From Kiritimatiellia bacterium (GTDB lineage Bacteria; Verrucomicrobiota; Kiritimatiellia; RFP12; UBA1067): 64,000 nucleotides of DNA. Where the stretch lies: assembly GCA_017450695.1 (NCBI GenBank), contig JAFSTA010000149.1, forward strand, positions 1 through 64,000. The letters are read 5' to 3'. Each line of letters begins with the position of its first letter. Positions within the stretch are counted from its first letter, which is position 1. Of the stretch, positions 23,937 through 31,681 are shown piece after piece. The notes under the pieces are model-generated. The model ran no database searches and had not been told where the DNA came from. It saw only the letters and a program-made list of their open reading frames with translations. The position numbers were made by a program, and so were the translations under genes.

Positions 23937-26753
23937 TCAGAAACTTTCCGCAACGAATTCAAGTCCCTGGAACTCGATGGGGGCGTGGAGCATCACGGTG
24001 AACGTATGCAGGCCTGAGGGGAGTCGCACCTTGACCAGACGGCCTGTGTCGGGACGTGCGACGTCCACCTCGAACGTCCCGAGTAGTTGCCCGTCCAGAT
24101 AGAGCGGCACATAGCGAGTACCCGGAATCGCCGCGTTGTCGCGCACCTTGATCGTGACCGAGTACATCCCGTCCTTCTCCACGCGGCGCGTGTAGTTGAG
24201 CCATTCACCCGTCTCCGTATAACAGAGCATCTCCTCACCCGTGTCAACATCCTCGTCCGGACGCTTCTTCTTCCCCCAGTACTTGTTACCGGGCGTGCTG
24301 TCGTAGTAAGCGATCCCCTGCCCGCCTTCGTCGAACGTCCAAGCGGGAACGAAGGACGGAAGCGCGAGATCCGCGTTCTCGTGCGGCGTAAAGCCGTCCG
24401 CGTTACGCAGGATCTTGACGACCTTCTCGGAATGCCCCACGCGCCCCATCTCGTCCTGTACCGCCATCACGAACACATGCGGATACGAGTCGAATGCGGG
24501 CCGCGCACCCGACCGTCCTCCCTGCGCCCAGCGTGTCGCGTCATAGCGTTCCTTCGTGAACGGCAACACGAACTCATAGGGCGGGTCCGTTTTGAAATCG
24601 ATGAGGTAACCGTCATCGAAGAGATACACAGCTTTGATGGGCGACCGCGTTTTCGCGGTGGTTTTCGCGTCGGCGGCGAACCGAAGCTGGTCGCCCGTCT
24701 TCACAAAGAGTGAACGGTTCTGATCTTTCGCGAACGCCACTGTCGGCGCACTCCCCTCCTCCTCAGGGAACTTGTACACGCGCACGTGGTCGAGGACGTA
24801 CTCCTCCGGAAACTCCACGCCCTCGATGTCGCTCGCGAACCACTTCTCGCCCATGATCTGCCCCGAGACAATCGCGTGTAGCGGCACGATTCCGTAGGCG
24901 TGGTGGTATGCGTCAAACGTAACGGAATCATACGGGCTGTGCGAGGCCTTGGAGGCAAGGAGCTTGCCGTTCACATAGTAGGAGATCTCGAACGGCGTCC
25001 ACTTGCAACCTAACGAGTAGAAATCGTCCAACGAACCGGGCAGTTCGGAGTTGTAGTTCCAGCTCTTGAGGAGCGGACCGGTGTTGATATGCAGGTTGTG
25101 GTCGATCGTCCGGCGTTCGGGGCCGCCCTTCGTCTTCGGGCGCGTGTAGTAGTCCTCCTGAATGTCGATCTCGAAACCGTCCCAGAACGGGTTGCGGTTG
25201 GAGATGCCGTACATCCAGAACGCGCTCCACCATCCCGGCTTGCGCGTGTACCGAATACGTGCCTCGAAGTAACCGTACCGCCACGCATCCTTCGTCCAGA
25301 TGCCGCCCGTCTCGAGCTTTCCCGTCTCGGGGTTCTTCTCCACCTTCAGGATGAGATGCCCCTTGCCGTCGAGCGAGAAGTGGCGCGCGGATTCCTTCTT
25401 GTGGTACCACGGCACGAACCACTTGTCCCAGTCGAGGGAATCGCCGTCGAACTCGTCCGCGAACACGAGCGGCCATCCCTCCTTCACGGGATCGAACTCC
25501 CGTGCGCGTTCGAGGATGATCGGCGGAGTGGTATCCTTCACCGTCTCCACCGTCTCCCGCAACGCCAGCGCATCCAAGGTGATTTCCGCCGCGCCGTTTA
25601 CCGGATGGACCTCCAGCGAAGCCGTCGCCACGCCCCCCTTCGCAAACGGCGCACACGTCCCGCGACGTACGCGTACGCTGGAGTCGCTCAGGCTCGTCAT
25701 GTGGAAAACGCACCGACCGTCCGCCGCCACGCCGAATGTGAAGTCCGACGGTAACGCGCTCACGGGCACGCGTACATGCCCCGCGCGGATGCCGTCGCAC
25801 AGCATGGTGCAGAGGAGGTCAGCCCGCACCGGATCGCTTTCGATCTCCACGCACGTCACGCGCGCCGCGACGTTCCCGCCCGCGACGGAGAAACCGAGGC
25901 GAGCGTGTACCGCCGTCCGCGCCGTGCGCCCGAAATCGTAGATACGCACCCCTGCCGAAAGATACGCGCCAGGGTCGCGCTTCAGCGCGACCGTATCACC
26001 TGGAATCGGAACCGTGAACGCACGGTCTCCGCGATAGACGCCGAGGGTCGTCTTCGAGAGAAGCCCCGGCGCGATGATGTCCTGCACCAGTTTCGGTGCC
26101 GGTGTACGCACACGCGCAACATCCTCGAAGTCATCCAACGCGATCTCCCGTTTCGTTTCGAGGGTTCGCCTCAACACACGCAAGCCCTTCCCTGCGGCCG
26201 CAGCGCGTTCTTCCGGGGTTGCCGAAGAATGGTCCGCCGACACATCGGTGAAACACGCCTCCGTACCCTTGTCGAGACCCAGCTCGACCTGGAACGACTT
26301 CGTCTCCCCGTTGGGGCCGTCATGCAGAACGAACAGACACTCGTGGGTGGTCCATTCGTCGGTGAGATCGACTGTCGCGTGCGGTTCGGTCTGGTTCCAT
26401 CCGCCGTTTTCGGTCGAACGCACGAGCGTCACCCACGCCTTTCCGCGTCCGCGCACCGTGAGTCCCACCGCCACGCGGTCACCGCACGTCCCCAAACACT
26501 TGGCGGTCGTCATAACGGCCGCGCCGTCGGTTCCGCGCACATCCTTGACGGACAAGGCGCACGTACCCTTCGCGTCACCCTCCGTCACGCCTACGGCGGG
26601 TTTCGGCAGATACCCCTTCCACTCATGGAACGTCCATCCCGTCGGAAGCCCTTTCTTGTCGATTTCGGACGAGAAATCCCCGCATACGCCAAACTCCGTC
26701 GCCCGCGCCACCGCGCACACGCCCACAAACAACATGAAAATCAATTTCTTCAT
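23937..26753 (-). CDS. Secreted multidomain GH16 beta-glucanase-like protein
   Basis: 938 residues with a signal peptide ('LIFMLFVGVCAVARA', cleavage near 19). Residues ~20-180 and ~200-420 look like beta-sandwich carbohydrate-binding regions; the GH16 domain (~435-690) has the catalytic signature 'FEIDIQED' with E528 (nucleophile), D530 and E533 (acid/base) in the E-x-D-x-x-E arrangement, preceded by 'VFADEFDGDSLDWDKWFVPW'. A further Ig-like stretch and a C-terminal CBM6-like module ('YTETGEWLNYTRRVEKDGMY', ~845-938) follow. It should cleave beta-1,3/1,4-glucans, porphyran or similar outside the cell; the exact polymer is not predictable. Complete and alone in its transcription unit. Confidence 0.92.
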   Translation of the reverse strand: MKKLIFMLFVGVCAVARATEFGVCGDFSSEIDKKGLPTGWTFHEWKGYLPKPAVGVTEGDAKGTCALSVKDVRGTDGAAVMTTAKCLGTCGDRVAVGLTVRGRGKAWVTLVRSTENGGWNQTEPHATVDLTDEWTTHECLFVLHDGPNGETKSFQVELGLDKGTEACFTDVSADHSSATPEERAAAAGKGLRVLRRTLETKREIALDDFEDVARVRTPAPKLVQDIIAPGLLSKTTLGVYRGDRAFTVPIPGDTVALKRDPGAYLSAGVRIYDFGRTARTAVHARLGFSVAGGNVAARVTCVEIESDPVRADLLCTMLCDGIRAGHVRVPVSALPSDFTFGVAADGRCVFHMTSLSDSSVRVRRGTCAPFAKGGVATASLEVHPVNGAAEITLDALALRETVETVKDTTPPIILERAREFDPVKEGWPLVFADEFDGDSLDWDKWFVPWYHKKESARHFSLDGKGHLILKVEKNPETGKLETGGIWTKDAWRYGYFEARIRYTRKPGWWSAFWMYGISNRNPFWDGFEIDIQEDYYTRPKTKGGPERRTIDHNLHINTGPLLKSWNYNSELPGSLDDFYSLGCKWTPFEISYYVNGKLLASKASHSPYDSVTFDAYHHAYGIVPLHAIVSGQIMGEKWFASDIEGVEFPEEYVLDHVRVYKFPEEEGSAPTVAFAKDQNRSLFVKTGDQLRFAADAKTTAKTRSPIKAVYLFDDGYLIDFKTDPPYEFVLPFTKERYDATRWAQGGRSGARPAFDSYPHVFVMAVQDEMGRVGHSEKVVKILRNADGFTPHENADLALPSFVPAWTFDEGGQGIAYYDSTPGNKYWGKKKRPDEDVDTGEEMLCYTETGEWLNYTRRVEKDGMYSVTIKVRDNAAIPGTRYVPLYLDGQLLGTFEVDVARPDTGRLVKVRLPSGLHTFTVMLHAPIEFQGLEFVAESF

Positions 26754-26903
26754 GTGGGAAAGTATATCACATCCCCCCCTTTGGATTCAACCACTACACT
26801 TTTTGTAGGGGATTTGAGGTGGGCGTCAATCAGAACATACGGATTGGTTCACGCCGAACGGTATTCGCGACCAGCCCACCGCCGGCGCTCGCACGGAAAT
26901 GGA

Positions 26904-27170
26904 AACTCCTCTGTTAGACATTTTGAAAAAACCACGGAACACACGAAAAATCATCCGTTTCTTGGAATGGTAATTCCGTGAGTTCCGTGTATTTCATGGT
27001 AAATCATGGCGTTTTGGAATTTCTCAGACTTTCACCATTTGGGTGAATCCGTTTTCTGTCGTAACGTGTGTGCGGGAGATCGAAAAACCTCTGTTTCGAC
27101 ACTTTCTCTGCGTACTCCGCGACCTGCGGCTCTGCGTGAGACCCCAAACAAGGAATCTGGCTAATTCTTC
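26904..27170 (+). repeat. Dispersed intergenic repeat family 1, fullest forward copy
   Basis: Modules in order: A ctcctctgttagacattttg (26904), B ccacggaacacacg / gtgagttccgtgtattt, C cagactttcaccatttgggt + gaatccgttttctgtcgtaa cgtgtgtg, D gatcgaaaaacctctgttt + ctttctctgcgtactccgcg + gctctgcgtgagac + aaggaatctgg. Module C contains the hairpin TTCACC-atttg-GGTGAA. At least five substantial copies lie in this window, always intergenic. Whether it is a mobile element or transcribed RNA is unknown. Confidence 0.8.
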
Positions 27171-27743
27171 TGTCGGGATTTGGCTTGAGCCACAAGCACA
27201 AAGGAACAGGGGCTGTTCCACGCGCAGGGAATTGGGAAAGAACACTGACAACTTGGGAACAACTTGAATTTGGAGGGTTCGCAACCGCGAGTTGTGACTC
27301 ATTGTCCAAGTTGTTGCCCCTGTAAGCCCCGCGTAAACGGCTACGGGGTGTTCGGCGAAGCGATGCCTATCACTTTCACTTCACGCGATGCGTTGGCTGG
27401 TAGAAAGGGCTACCCGCCTGTTTGCGTGGCAAGGAATGCGCAAACTCAACGTTCTACTACTCTGTCGAACAATTTGAGCCTAAATTCCTCTGCGTGAGGA
27501 AATGGAACGGCGGACATGCGACACGCGACATGCGTAACAACATTCCGACACGCTCGTCCCGTTCTGCGTGGGGCAAAAGACAATTAGTGAAGCGAGAGTG
27601 TCGCTTCCCAGAAGCAGTGGCGTCAGCCTCAAATCATCGGCGGTGACGCGCACGTATCGCTTCTTCTCAGCTTCTCAGCTGGCGCGAAGCACCCGCCCCT
27701 ACTGCCTACCACTAGGCTACTCGATAGTAATCGGTGATTTTTA
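27171..27743. other. Intergenic, no gene
   Basis: No reading frame with a start signal and protein-like composition on either strand. ctcctctgcgtgagga and a second gtgagg-type patch near 27480 suggest further decayed repeat fragments. Confidence 0.5.
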
Positions 27744-28340
27744 TTATGATGAGTGAGAAGTTTTATCAAGATTTGAGATTGCGCGGAGGGCGGAGGCGGC
27801 GAGTGTGGGCGTGTCCGGGAGGGCGCGGGGGTCGGACCTGTGGAGGGCCTTGCGGATGAGCCAGTAGAGGGGCTTGCCCGAGGCGTCGAGGAGGGCGGGG
27901 CGGTCGCCGCCGAGCGGGGAGGGGGCGTGGCCGAACGGCTTCGGGCGGAGCGCGGGGTTGTCTCGGGGGAGGCCGGGGAAGCGGCTCGCCGCGTCGGTGG
28001 CCGGAAAGGCGAGGTATTTTCGCCCGCCTTTCGGGGTGACCTCGCCGCCCTTGAGCTTGTGGGCGAGGGGCGCGGAGTCGATGGCGATGCGCGCGGAGCC
28101 GTCCGCCAGGTCCGGGGCGCGGACGCGCTCGGCGACGGAGGCGCCGTTGTTGGAGTACCAGAAGCCGGCGGGAGTGAAGCCGTCCCGGCGCGGCTCGCGC
28201 TGGCGGGCGAGGAAGTATTCGAAGAGGGCGTTCCTGACGCCGGCCGCTGCGGCCTCCAGCGCGCGGCGGACGAGGTTTTCAGCGTCCAGGCGGATGGCTG
28301 CGGCGGCGTCCTTCTCCCCGGTCTCCACGGTGATCTCCAT
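27744..28340 (-). CDS. Mu gpG-like phage virion-morphogenesis protein
   Basis: 198 residues from ATG 28340, which has AGGAGA 5 bp upstream; the frame is open further upstream but that part is not protein-like. The pattern, an N-terminal helix ('MEITVETGEKDAAAAIRLDA'), 'FWYSNNGASVAERV', 'IAIDSAPLAHKLKGGEVTPK', 'KYLAFPATDAA' and an end with 'LYWLIRKALHRSDPRALPD', matches the phage virion-morphogenesis (gpG) type of Mu-like prophages, which assists head/tail assembly. No other phage structural gene is next to it. It lies downstream of a BECR-toxin-like gene, the order seen in Mu-like phages where gpG follows MuF. High GC compared with the neighbours supports foreign origin. Confidence 0.6.
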   Translation of the reverse strand: MEITVETGEKDAAAAIRLDAENLVRRALEAAAAGVRNALFEYFLARQREPRRDGFTPAGFWYSNNGASVAERVRAPDLADGSARIAIDSAPLAHKLKGGEVTPKGGRKYLAFPATDAASRFPGLPRDNPALRPKPFGHAPSPLGGDRPALLDASGKPLYWLIRKALHRSDPRALPDTPTLAASALRAISNLDKTSHSS

Positions 28341-28399
28341 TTTTCTCTCCTTTTCTACTTGACGGCGTCTGGCGTGCGCGGTATGGTGGGCCTCGCTTT

Positions 28400-28476
28400 C
28401 CCCGCCGGATGAAAACCTGCTGCCCCGTTTGGGGCTGAGACCCCCTGCAAAGGGTAAGGAAGCAGGGCCGGCGGGG
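28400..28476 (-). other. Three-way-junction inverted-repeat element
   Basis: Outer stem CCCCGCCGG (28400-28408) with CCGGCGGGG (28468-28476), 9 perfect bp, enclosing two hairpins: GCCCC-gttt-GGGGC (28422-28435) and CCCTGC (28443-28448) with GCAGGG (28462-28467). It fills the gap between the BECR-like gene stop (28478) and the gpG-like gene. It may be a terminator/attenuator or a recombination site; no T-run follows on the minus strand. Confidence 0.6.
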
Positions 28477-28477
28477 C

Positions 28478-29146
28478 TTATTTCTTTTGCTTGTATAACG
28501 ATGTTGCGATAACACCTTCTCCCAGCATACTGGCGACCAGGAGTAATTCCCCTCCGTCCAGCGCGTCGAGCCTGATGAGCAGCGTGTTCTTTTTCCCGCC
28601 ACCTTCCACCCTGTCTGGGGACCGCCACAGGAGCAGCAGGAGGTCTAGGTCGGATTCTTGAAGGGGGACGTTTCCGGAACGGGGATCCGTCTCCCAGTGG
28701 CTGTCTTTCTTGACGTGAGTCACGAGATCTTTTGTGATGCCGAGGCCTTTCCCCTGTATGATGTGGCGGAGGCTTGGCGGAGTCTTGTCCAAGAGCGCCG
28801 GGGGCGCCTTCCCCAGTTTCATGATGGATCCTTGCTCTCCGAAGCTTGTCCGGAATACGTCGCGGACTAAGTGGGCGCGCCACTGCACGGTGACGGCGCC
28901 GGTCAGTCCTTCCGCAATCGCCACGCCATCCTGCGCAATCGTCACCGTCGCCCTCGCATCGCCATCCCATTGGCTCGAATAGGCAAGTATCTCATCACCC
29001 CCGCTCTGCCGAATGCCGCCATGCTTAATCGACAACCTGAAGGCCTCAGTAGTCGCCGTTGCGGCTTCCGCCCCTCCGCCAACAACTGTAAAAAGCAAGG
29101 CGATCATTAGCAAACCTATTCTTGAAAATTCGTGGTTAATCGTCAT
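28478..29146 (-). CDS. Chimeric secreted protein with phage-type BECR nuclease-like domain
   Basis: 222 residues from ATG 29146, which has AAGGAGG 4-5 bp upstream. Residues 1-28 are a signal peptide ('IGLLMIALLFTVVGGGAEA'). Residues ~30-85 ('FRLSIKHGGIRQSGGDEILA', 'ATVTIAQDGVAIAEGLTG') resemble beta-domains of PVC surface proteins. From ~110 on ('PPSLRHIIQGKGLG', 'PLQESDLDLLLLLWRSPDRV', 'LLIRLDALDGGELLLVA', 'TSLYKQKK') it fits the phage Barnase-EndoU-ColicinE5/D-RelE (PBECR) nuclease fold that normally ends MuF proteins. The join of secretion signal and phage toxin is unusual. Catalysis is inferred only; no immunity gene is evident, unless the next gene matters. Confidence 0.55.
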   Translation of the reverse strand: MTINHEFSRIGLLMIALLFTVVGGGAEAATATTEAFRLSIKHGGIRQSGGDEILAYSSQWDGDARATVTIAQDGVAIAEGLTGAVTVQWRAHLVRDVFRTSFGEQGSIMKLGKAPPALLDKTPPSLRHIIQGKGLGITKDLVTHVKKDSHWETDPRSGNVPLQESDLDLLLLLWRSPDRVEGGGKKNTLLIRLDALDGGELLLVASMLGEGVIATSLYKQKK

Positions 29147-29788
29147 GCATCCTCCTTGTAATATCGAGATTTTTCTAAAAAGCCACAATCCCATCAAGAT
29201 TTGATTAACATGTAATATCGGGATTCCTACGGGAAAAACTGGACCGACCTCAATGGCAGAACATTTATGGGTATCGTGCCGTTCCTTCTCAACCCAAAGT
29301 CGATGGAAACGCTTTAATAAACTACGAACAAATGCGAACATAGCTCGCTTACAAGCGGCTGTCTTCAAATCTGGACAAGTATTGGAGATGCCCATCCGCG
29401 TATCTCCACGGTCCATCCTCATCCAATCTTGCCTTCACTCTCCCGCGCTTCTCGCCTTGCACGTTGCCCCCCAGCGCGGGAAAATGGAGTGGCGTGCCTC
29501 AATCGAAACATGTCTATTCTGAGGTATCGCCAAACGCCCTTGCCAAACATGAATGATGAAGCACGCCACGTGGAGTAACCACGTAGCGCGATCACCGTAT
29601 TCCGCTTGGCATTGAATCTTTGGCGAAGTTTCAGAATAAGCATCATACGCTGATTCGCGTACGCTTGCACGGGTTAGCTTGCGCACCCCGCGCAACCCTC
29701 CCGCTCCTGCTCCGCGACGGCAAGGACGCCGTCGTTGCGCAGTGGAGAAGCCGACCGCACAGCTTCACGACCGGTATATCGTTTCAGT
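29147..29788. other. Intergenic with paired 15-mers; no gene supported
   Basis: tgtaatatcgagatt (29157-29171) and tgtaatatcgggatt (29211-29225) lie 54 bp apart just upstream of the BECR-like gene and may be an operator. Around 29430-29700 several overlapping open frames exist on the minus strand and there is a ccacgtgg-agtaa-ccacgt palindrome near 29566-29588; none has a ribosome site and I see no family. Confidence 0.4.
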
Positions 29789-30010
29789 CTATCGCTTCAC
29801 AGCTCCTTCCGATTCTTGATTGAACATCTTCACAAGATAGGCTTTCGACTCCCGATACAAGCCCGTTTCGGGATCCTGCAGTTTCAGGAAGAATGGAGAC
29901 CGGTAAACAATGGACATAGCTTCCCGCAACGACAACTTCCGCGAAACCGCCACCGAGTGTATCAAATCCATCGTCGAAAATTCAATCATCATCTTCTGAA
30001 TATCAGACAC
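29789..30010 (-). CDS. Small protein of the DUF3990 cassette, 73 residues
   Basis: I place the start at GTG 30010, which has GGAGG at 6 bp, inside the end of the DUF3990 gene (8 bp overlap). The protein reads 'SDIQKMMIEFSTMDLIHSVA' then 'SLREAMSIVYRSPFFLKLQD' and is mostly helical by composition. It resembles the short helical partner proteins that accompany DUF3990, possibly a diverged DUF3791 relative, but the match is weak. The overlap implies translation with the DUF3990 protein in a fixed ratio, which suits an antitoxin or immunity function; that is inference. Confidence 0.65.
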   Translation of the reverse strand: MSDIQKMMIEFSTMDLIHSVAVSRKLSLREAMSIVYRSPFFLKLQDPETGLYRESKAYLVKMFNQESEGAVKR

Positions 30011-30503
30011 GACGAGCCTCCTTGAATGCAAGCAATGTCAACCCCTCGCGCGTGTGAAAGGAGTATTGAGTCGTAAGTTTCCGCCCGAACCGCATCTTTC
30101 GCAACACTTCTCCGAGCGTAAAATACCCACGCTCAAACATCTTGAACAGAAATGCCAGACCGTCATCGGCAATCGGACCGACACCCCAGTCATAGCGCCG
30201 GTCACGATTGTGATCGGACGCCTTCATCCCCGGATTTCTGTTGGCCAACACAAACTTTGCCCACGTTCGATTTCCTGGCTGGGCAAACTTCTTGAAGGTC
30301 ATCATACGCATTTTCGCCTCATCAACCTCAAAAACGAGAACGAACGGCTCACCTCCACGTTGCCGAACGGCACGAAGTGCCGTTCGCCGGGCTACATCAA
30401 AGGAATCCGACAGGTAGAACCCTTTCCCAGAATCTTTGTAGGGGCTGCACTTGGAGAGAAGCGGTTTCGTGAACACCATGTTGCTACCGTGATATAAGAT
30501 CAT
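30003..30503 (-). CDS. DUF3990 protein, ADP-ribosyltransferase-like fold
   Basis: 166 residues from ATG 30503 (GGAGG 9 bp upstream; 4-bp ATGA overlap with the upstream gene's stop). Family landmarks: 'ILYHGSNMVFTKP' (residues 2-14), 'DSGKGFYLSD' (~25-34), 'YDWGVGPIADD' (~112-122) and 'TTQYSFHTREGLTLL' (~145-159). DUF3990 belongs to the ADP-ribosyltransferase-like clan: the early His/Gly-Ser, the mid Tyr-x-Ser, and the late Q-x-S-F-H-T would be the NAD-binding and catalytic positions. It sits between two small genes in a three-gene operon. A toxin role (ADP-ribosylation of an unknown target) is a reasonable inference and not proven. Confidence 0.8.
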   Translation of the reverse strand: MILYHGSNMVFTKPLLSKCSPYKDSGKGFYLSDSFDVARRTALRAVRQRGGEPFVLVFEVDEAKMRMMTFKKFAQPGNRTWAKFVLANRNPGMKASDHNRDRRYDWGVGPIADDGLAFLFKMFERGYFTLGEVLRKMRFGRKLTTQYSFHTREGLTLLAFKEARRV

Positions 30504-30727
30504 GCGAACACGCCTCCGTTTCGCATGCATACTTCCGACATATCATCGACGACTCTCTGGACAGACTGCGTATGTTCAACGTCATAGCACTCATCGAGGA
30601 AGGACAATCCGCGATACCGCTCAAGGAACGCAAACGCCTCTGACGGCGTCATCGCGTGTTGCAAAGCAAAATCACCGATACACAGCACCATGTACTCTAT
30701 GCGATTGTTCAACTCACGCTTACTCAT
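30500..30727 (-). CDS. DUF3791 protein, first gene of the DUF3990 cassette
   Basis: 75 residues from ATG 30727, behind AAGGGGG at about 6 bp. The core 'NNRIEYMVLCIGDFALQHAM' and 'FLDECYDVEHTQSVQRVVDD' is the DUF3791 signature (a helical domain ending in Y-D-x-x-H-T-Q-S). DUF3791 genes regularly accompany DUF3990 genes, so this one is probably the partner, either antitoxin or accessory. Its stop overlaps the DUF3990 start (ATGA). Function unknown. Confidence 0.82.
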   Translation of the reverse strand: MSKRELNNRIEYMVLCIGDFALQHAMTPSEAFAFLERYRGLSFLDECYDVEHTQSVQRVVDDMSEVCMRNGGVFA

Positions 30728-30911
30728 GCCCATCCCCCTTGTTGCAAAACGAAATCGTATGCCTGACCACGCAGTAGTTTGTACAGGCATTATCGGTCAT
30801 GTTTCGCTGGATTCCGGTTATAGGCACAATTCACCTCAATTTGTAACAATGAATTGTACCATTTCTCCCGCCCATCGTCAATACCGAAGCAAACAAATCT
30901 GCGTTCAACCA

Positions 30912-31381
30912 CTACACAAACTCCACAACTTCCCAATGCCCGCCCTTGTCTGGACCGACGCGGCGGATGATATCTCTTGCTTTCAACCGCGCAATAGCTC
31001 TTTGTATCCCAATGCGTGACATCCCCATCTCTTCGGCCAACTGCGAAGTCGTAATACTTGGAGTGTCTTTTATCTTCCTAACGATCTCACAATCCGTCCG
31101 CCCCAAGTCCTGTATACTTTTCTGTATACTTTTATCCGCGGACTCTGACTTTTCCTGTGGAGTTCCCGCTTCATCATTAACCTTTTCATTTACCCCTTCA
31201 TTACCCCTGTTCTCTTTCTGTATACTTTCTCCACAGTTTCCAGATTCTCACTCGCCCCTTTTCCTGCAAGCGCGACTTTGGTCTCGAACGCAGTAATCAG
31301 ACGGAAGGAAAACTCCGCCTTGCCGTTACCATTTGCTTCAAGTTCTTCCTGCACCATGTTGATGCCGCATGTCATTGCCAA
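30912..31381 (-). pseudogene. Remnant of an ATP-binding/AlbA_2-type transcriptional regulator
   Basis: Two frames on the minus strand together resemble the end of AlbA_2-domain ATP-binding regulators. The first (31375-31190) has 'GINMVQEELEANGNGKAEFS'; the second, one frame over, continues with a repeated SIQK linker to a winged helix 'ITTSQLAEEMGMSRIGIQRA' and 'RRVGPDKGGHWEVVEF' (end 30912). A frameshift near 31200 separates them and the N-terminal two thirds are absent. So it is a truncated, frameshifted relic, although the first part still has GGAGG before its ATG. Confidence 0.6.
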
Positions 31382-31681
31382 TCCTCCGGTTTATTGCTTT
31401 CGCTTCTGGGAGTTTTGGAGTCTTGGAGGGGAGTTGTCATTGCTCTCGTTCTTGACCGGGTTCTCTGGGCAAGTGTATAAATCCATGAACCGGATTTTAT
31501 GTTCCCTGTTACGCAACTTCCGCCCGTGATAATCCCTTCTCATTCGATTTTGCATGGTGTCATTATACCCAGTTCACGCTGGATGAGAAAGTGGCGTTTA
31601 ACTATTTCAGCTGTTGTCATGCGGCGTAAACCAATCCGTGTGTTCGGATCGATGTCCACCACTACAACGGGATGCCGATAT
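31382..31681. other. Intergenic, no gene supported
   Basis: A minus-strand frame (about 31545-31685) reads 'PVVVVDIDPNTRIGLRRMTT', which looks protein-like, but it has no start signal and runs into the next gene; it may be a gene fragment. Confidence 0.4.

Noticed and set aside
27744-28970. Upstream extension of the gpG-like gene to about 408 codons
   Set aside because: The part before 28340 is arginine/histidine-rich shadow of the chimeric toxin gene and includes the three-way-junction element; the ATG at 28340 has a proper Shine-Dalgarno.
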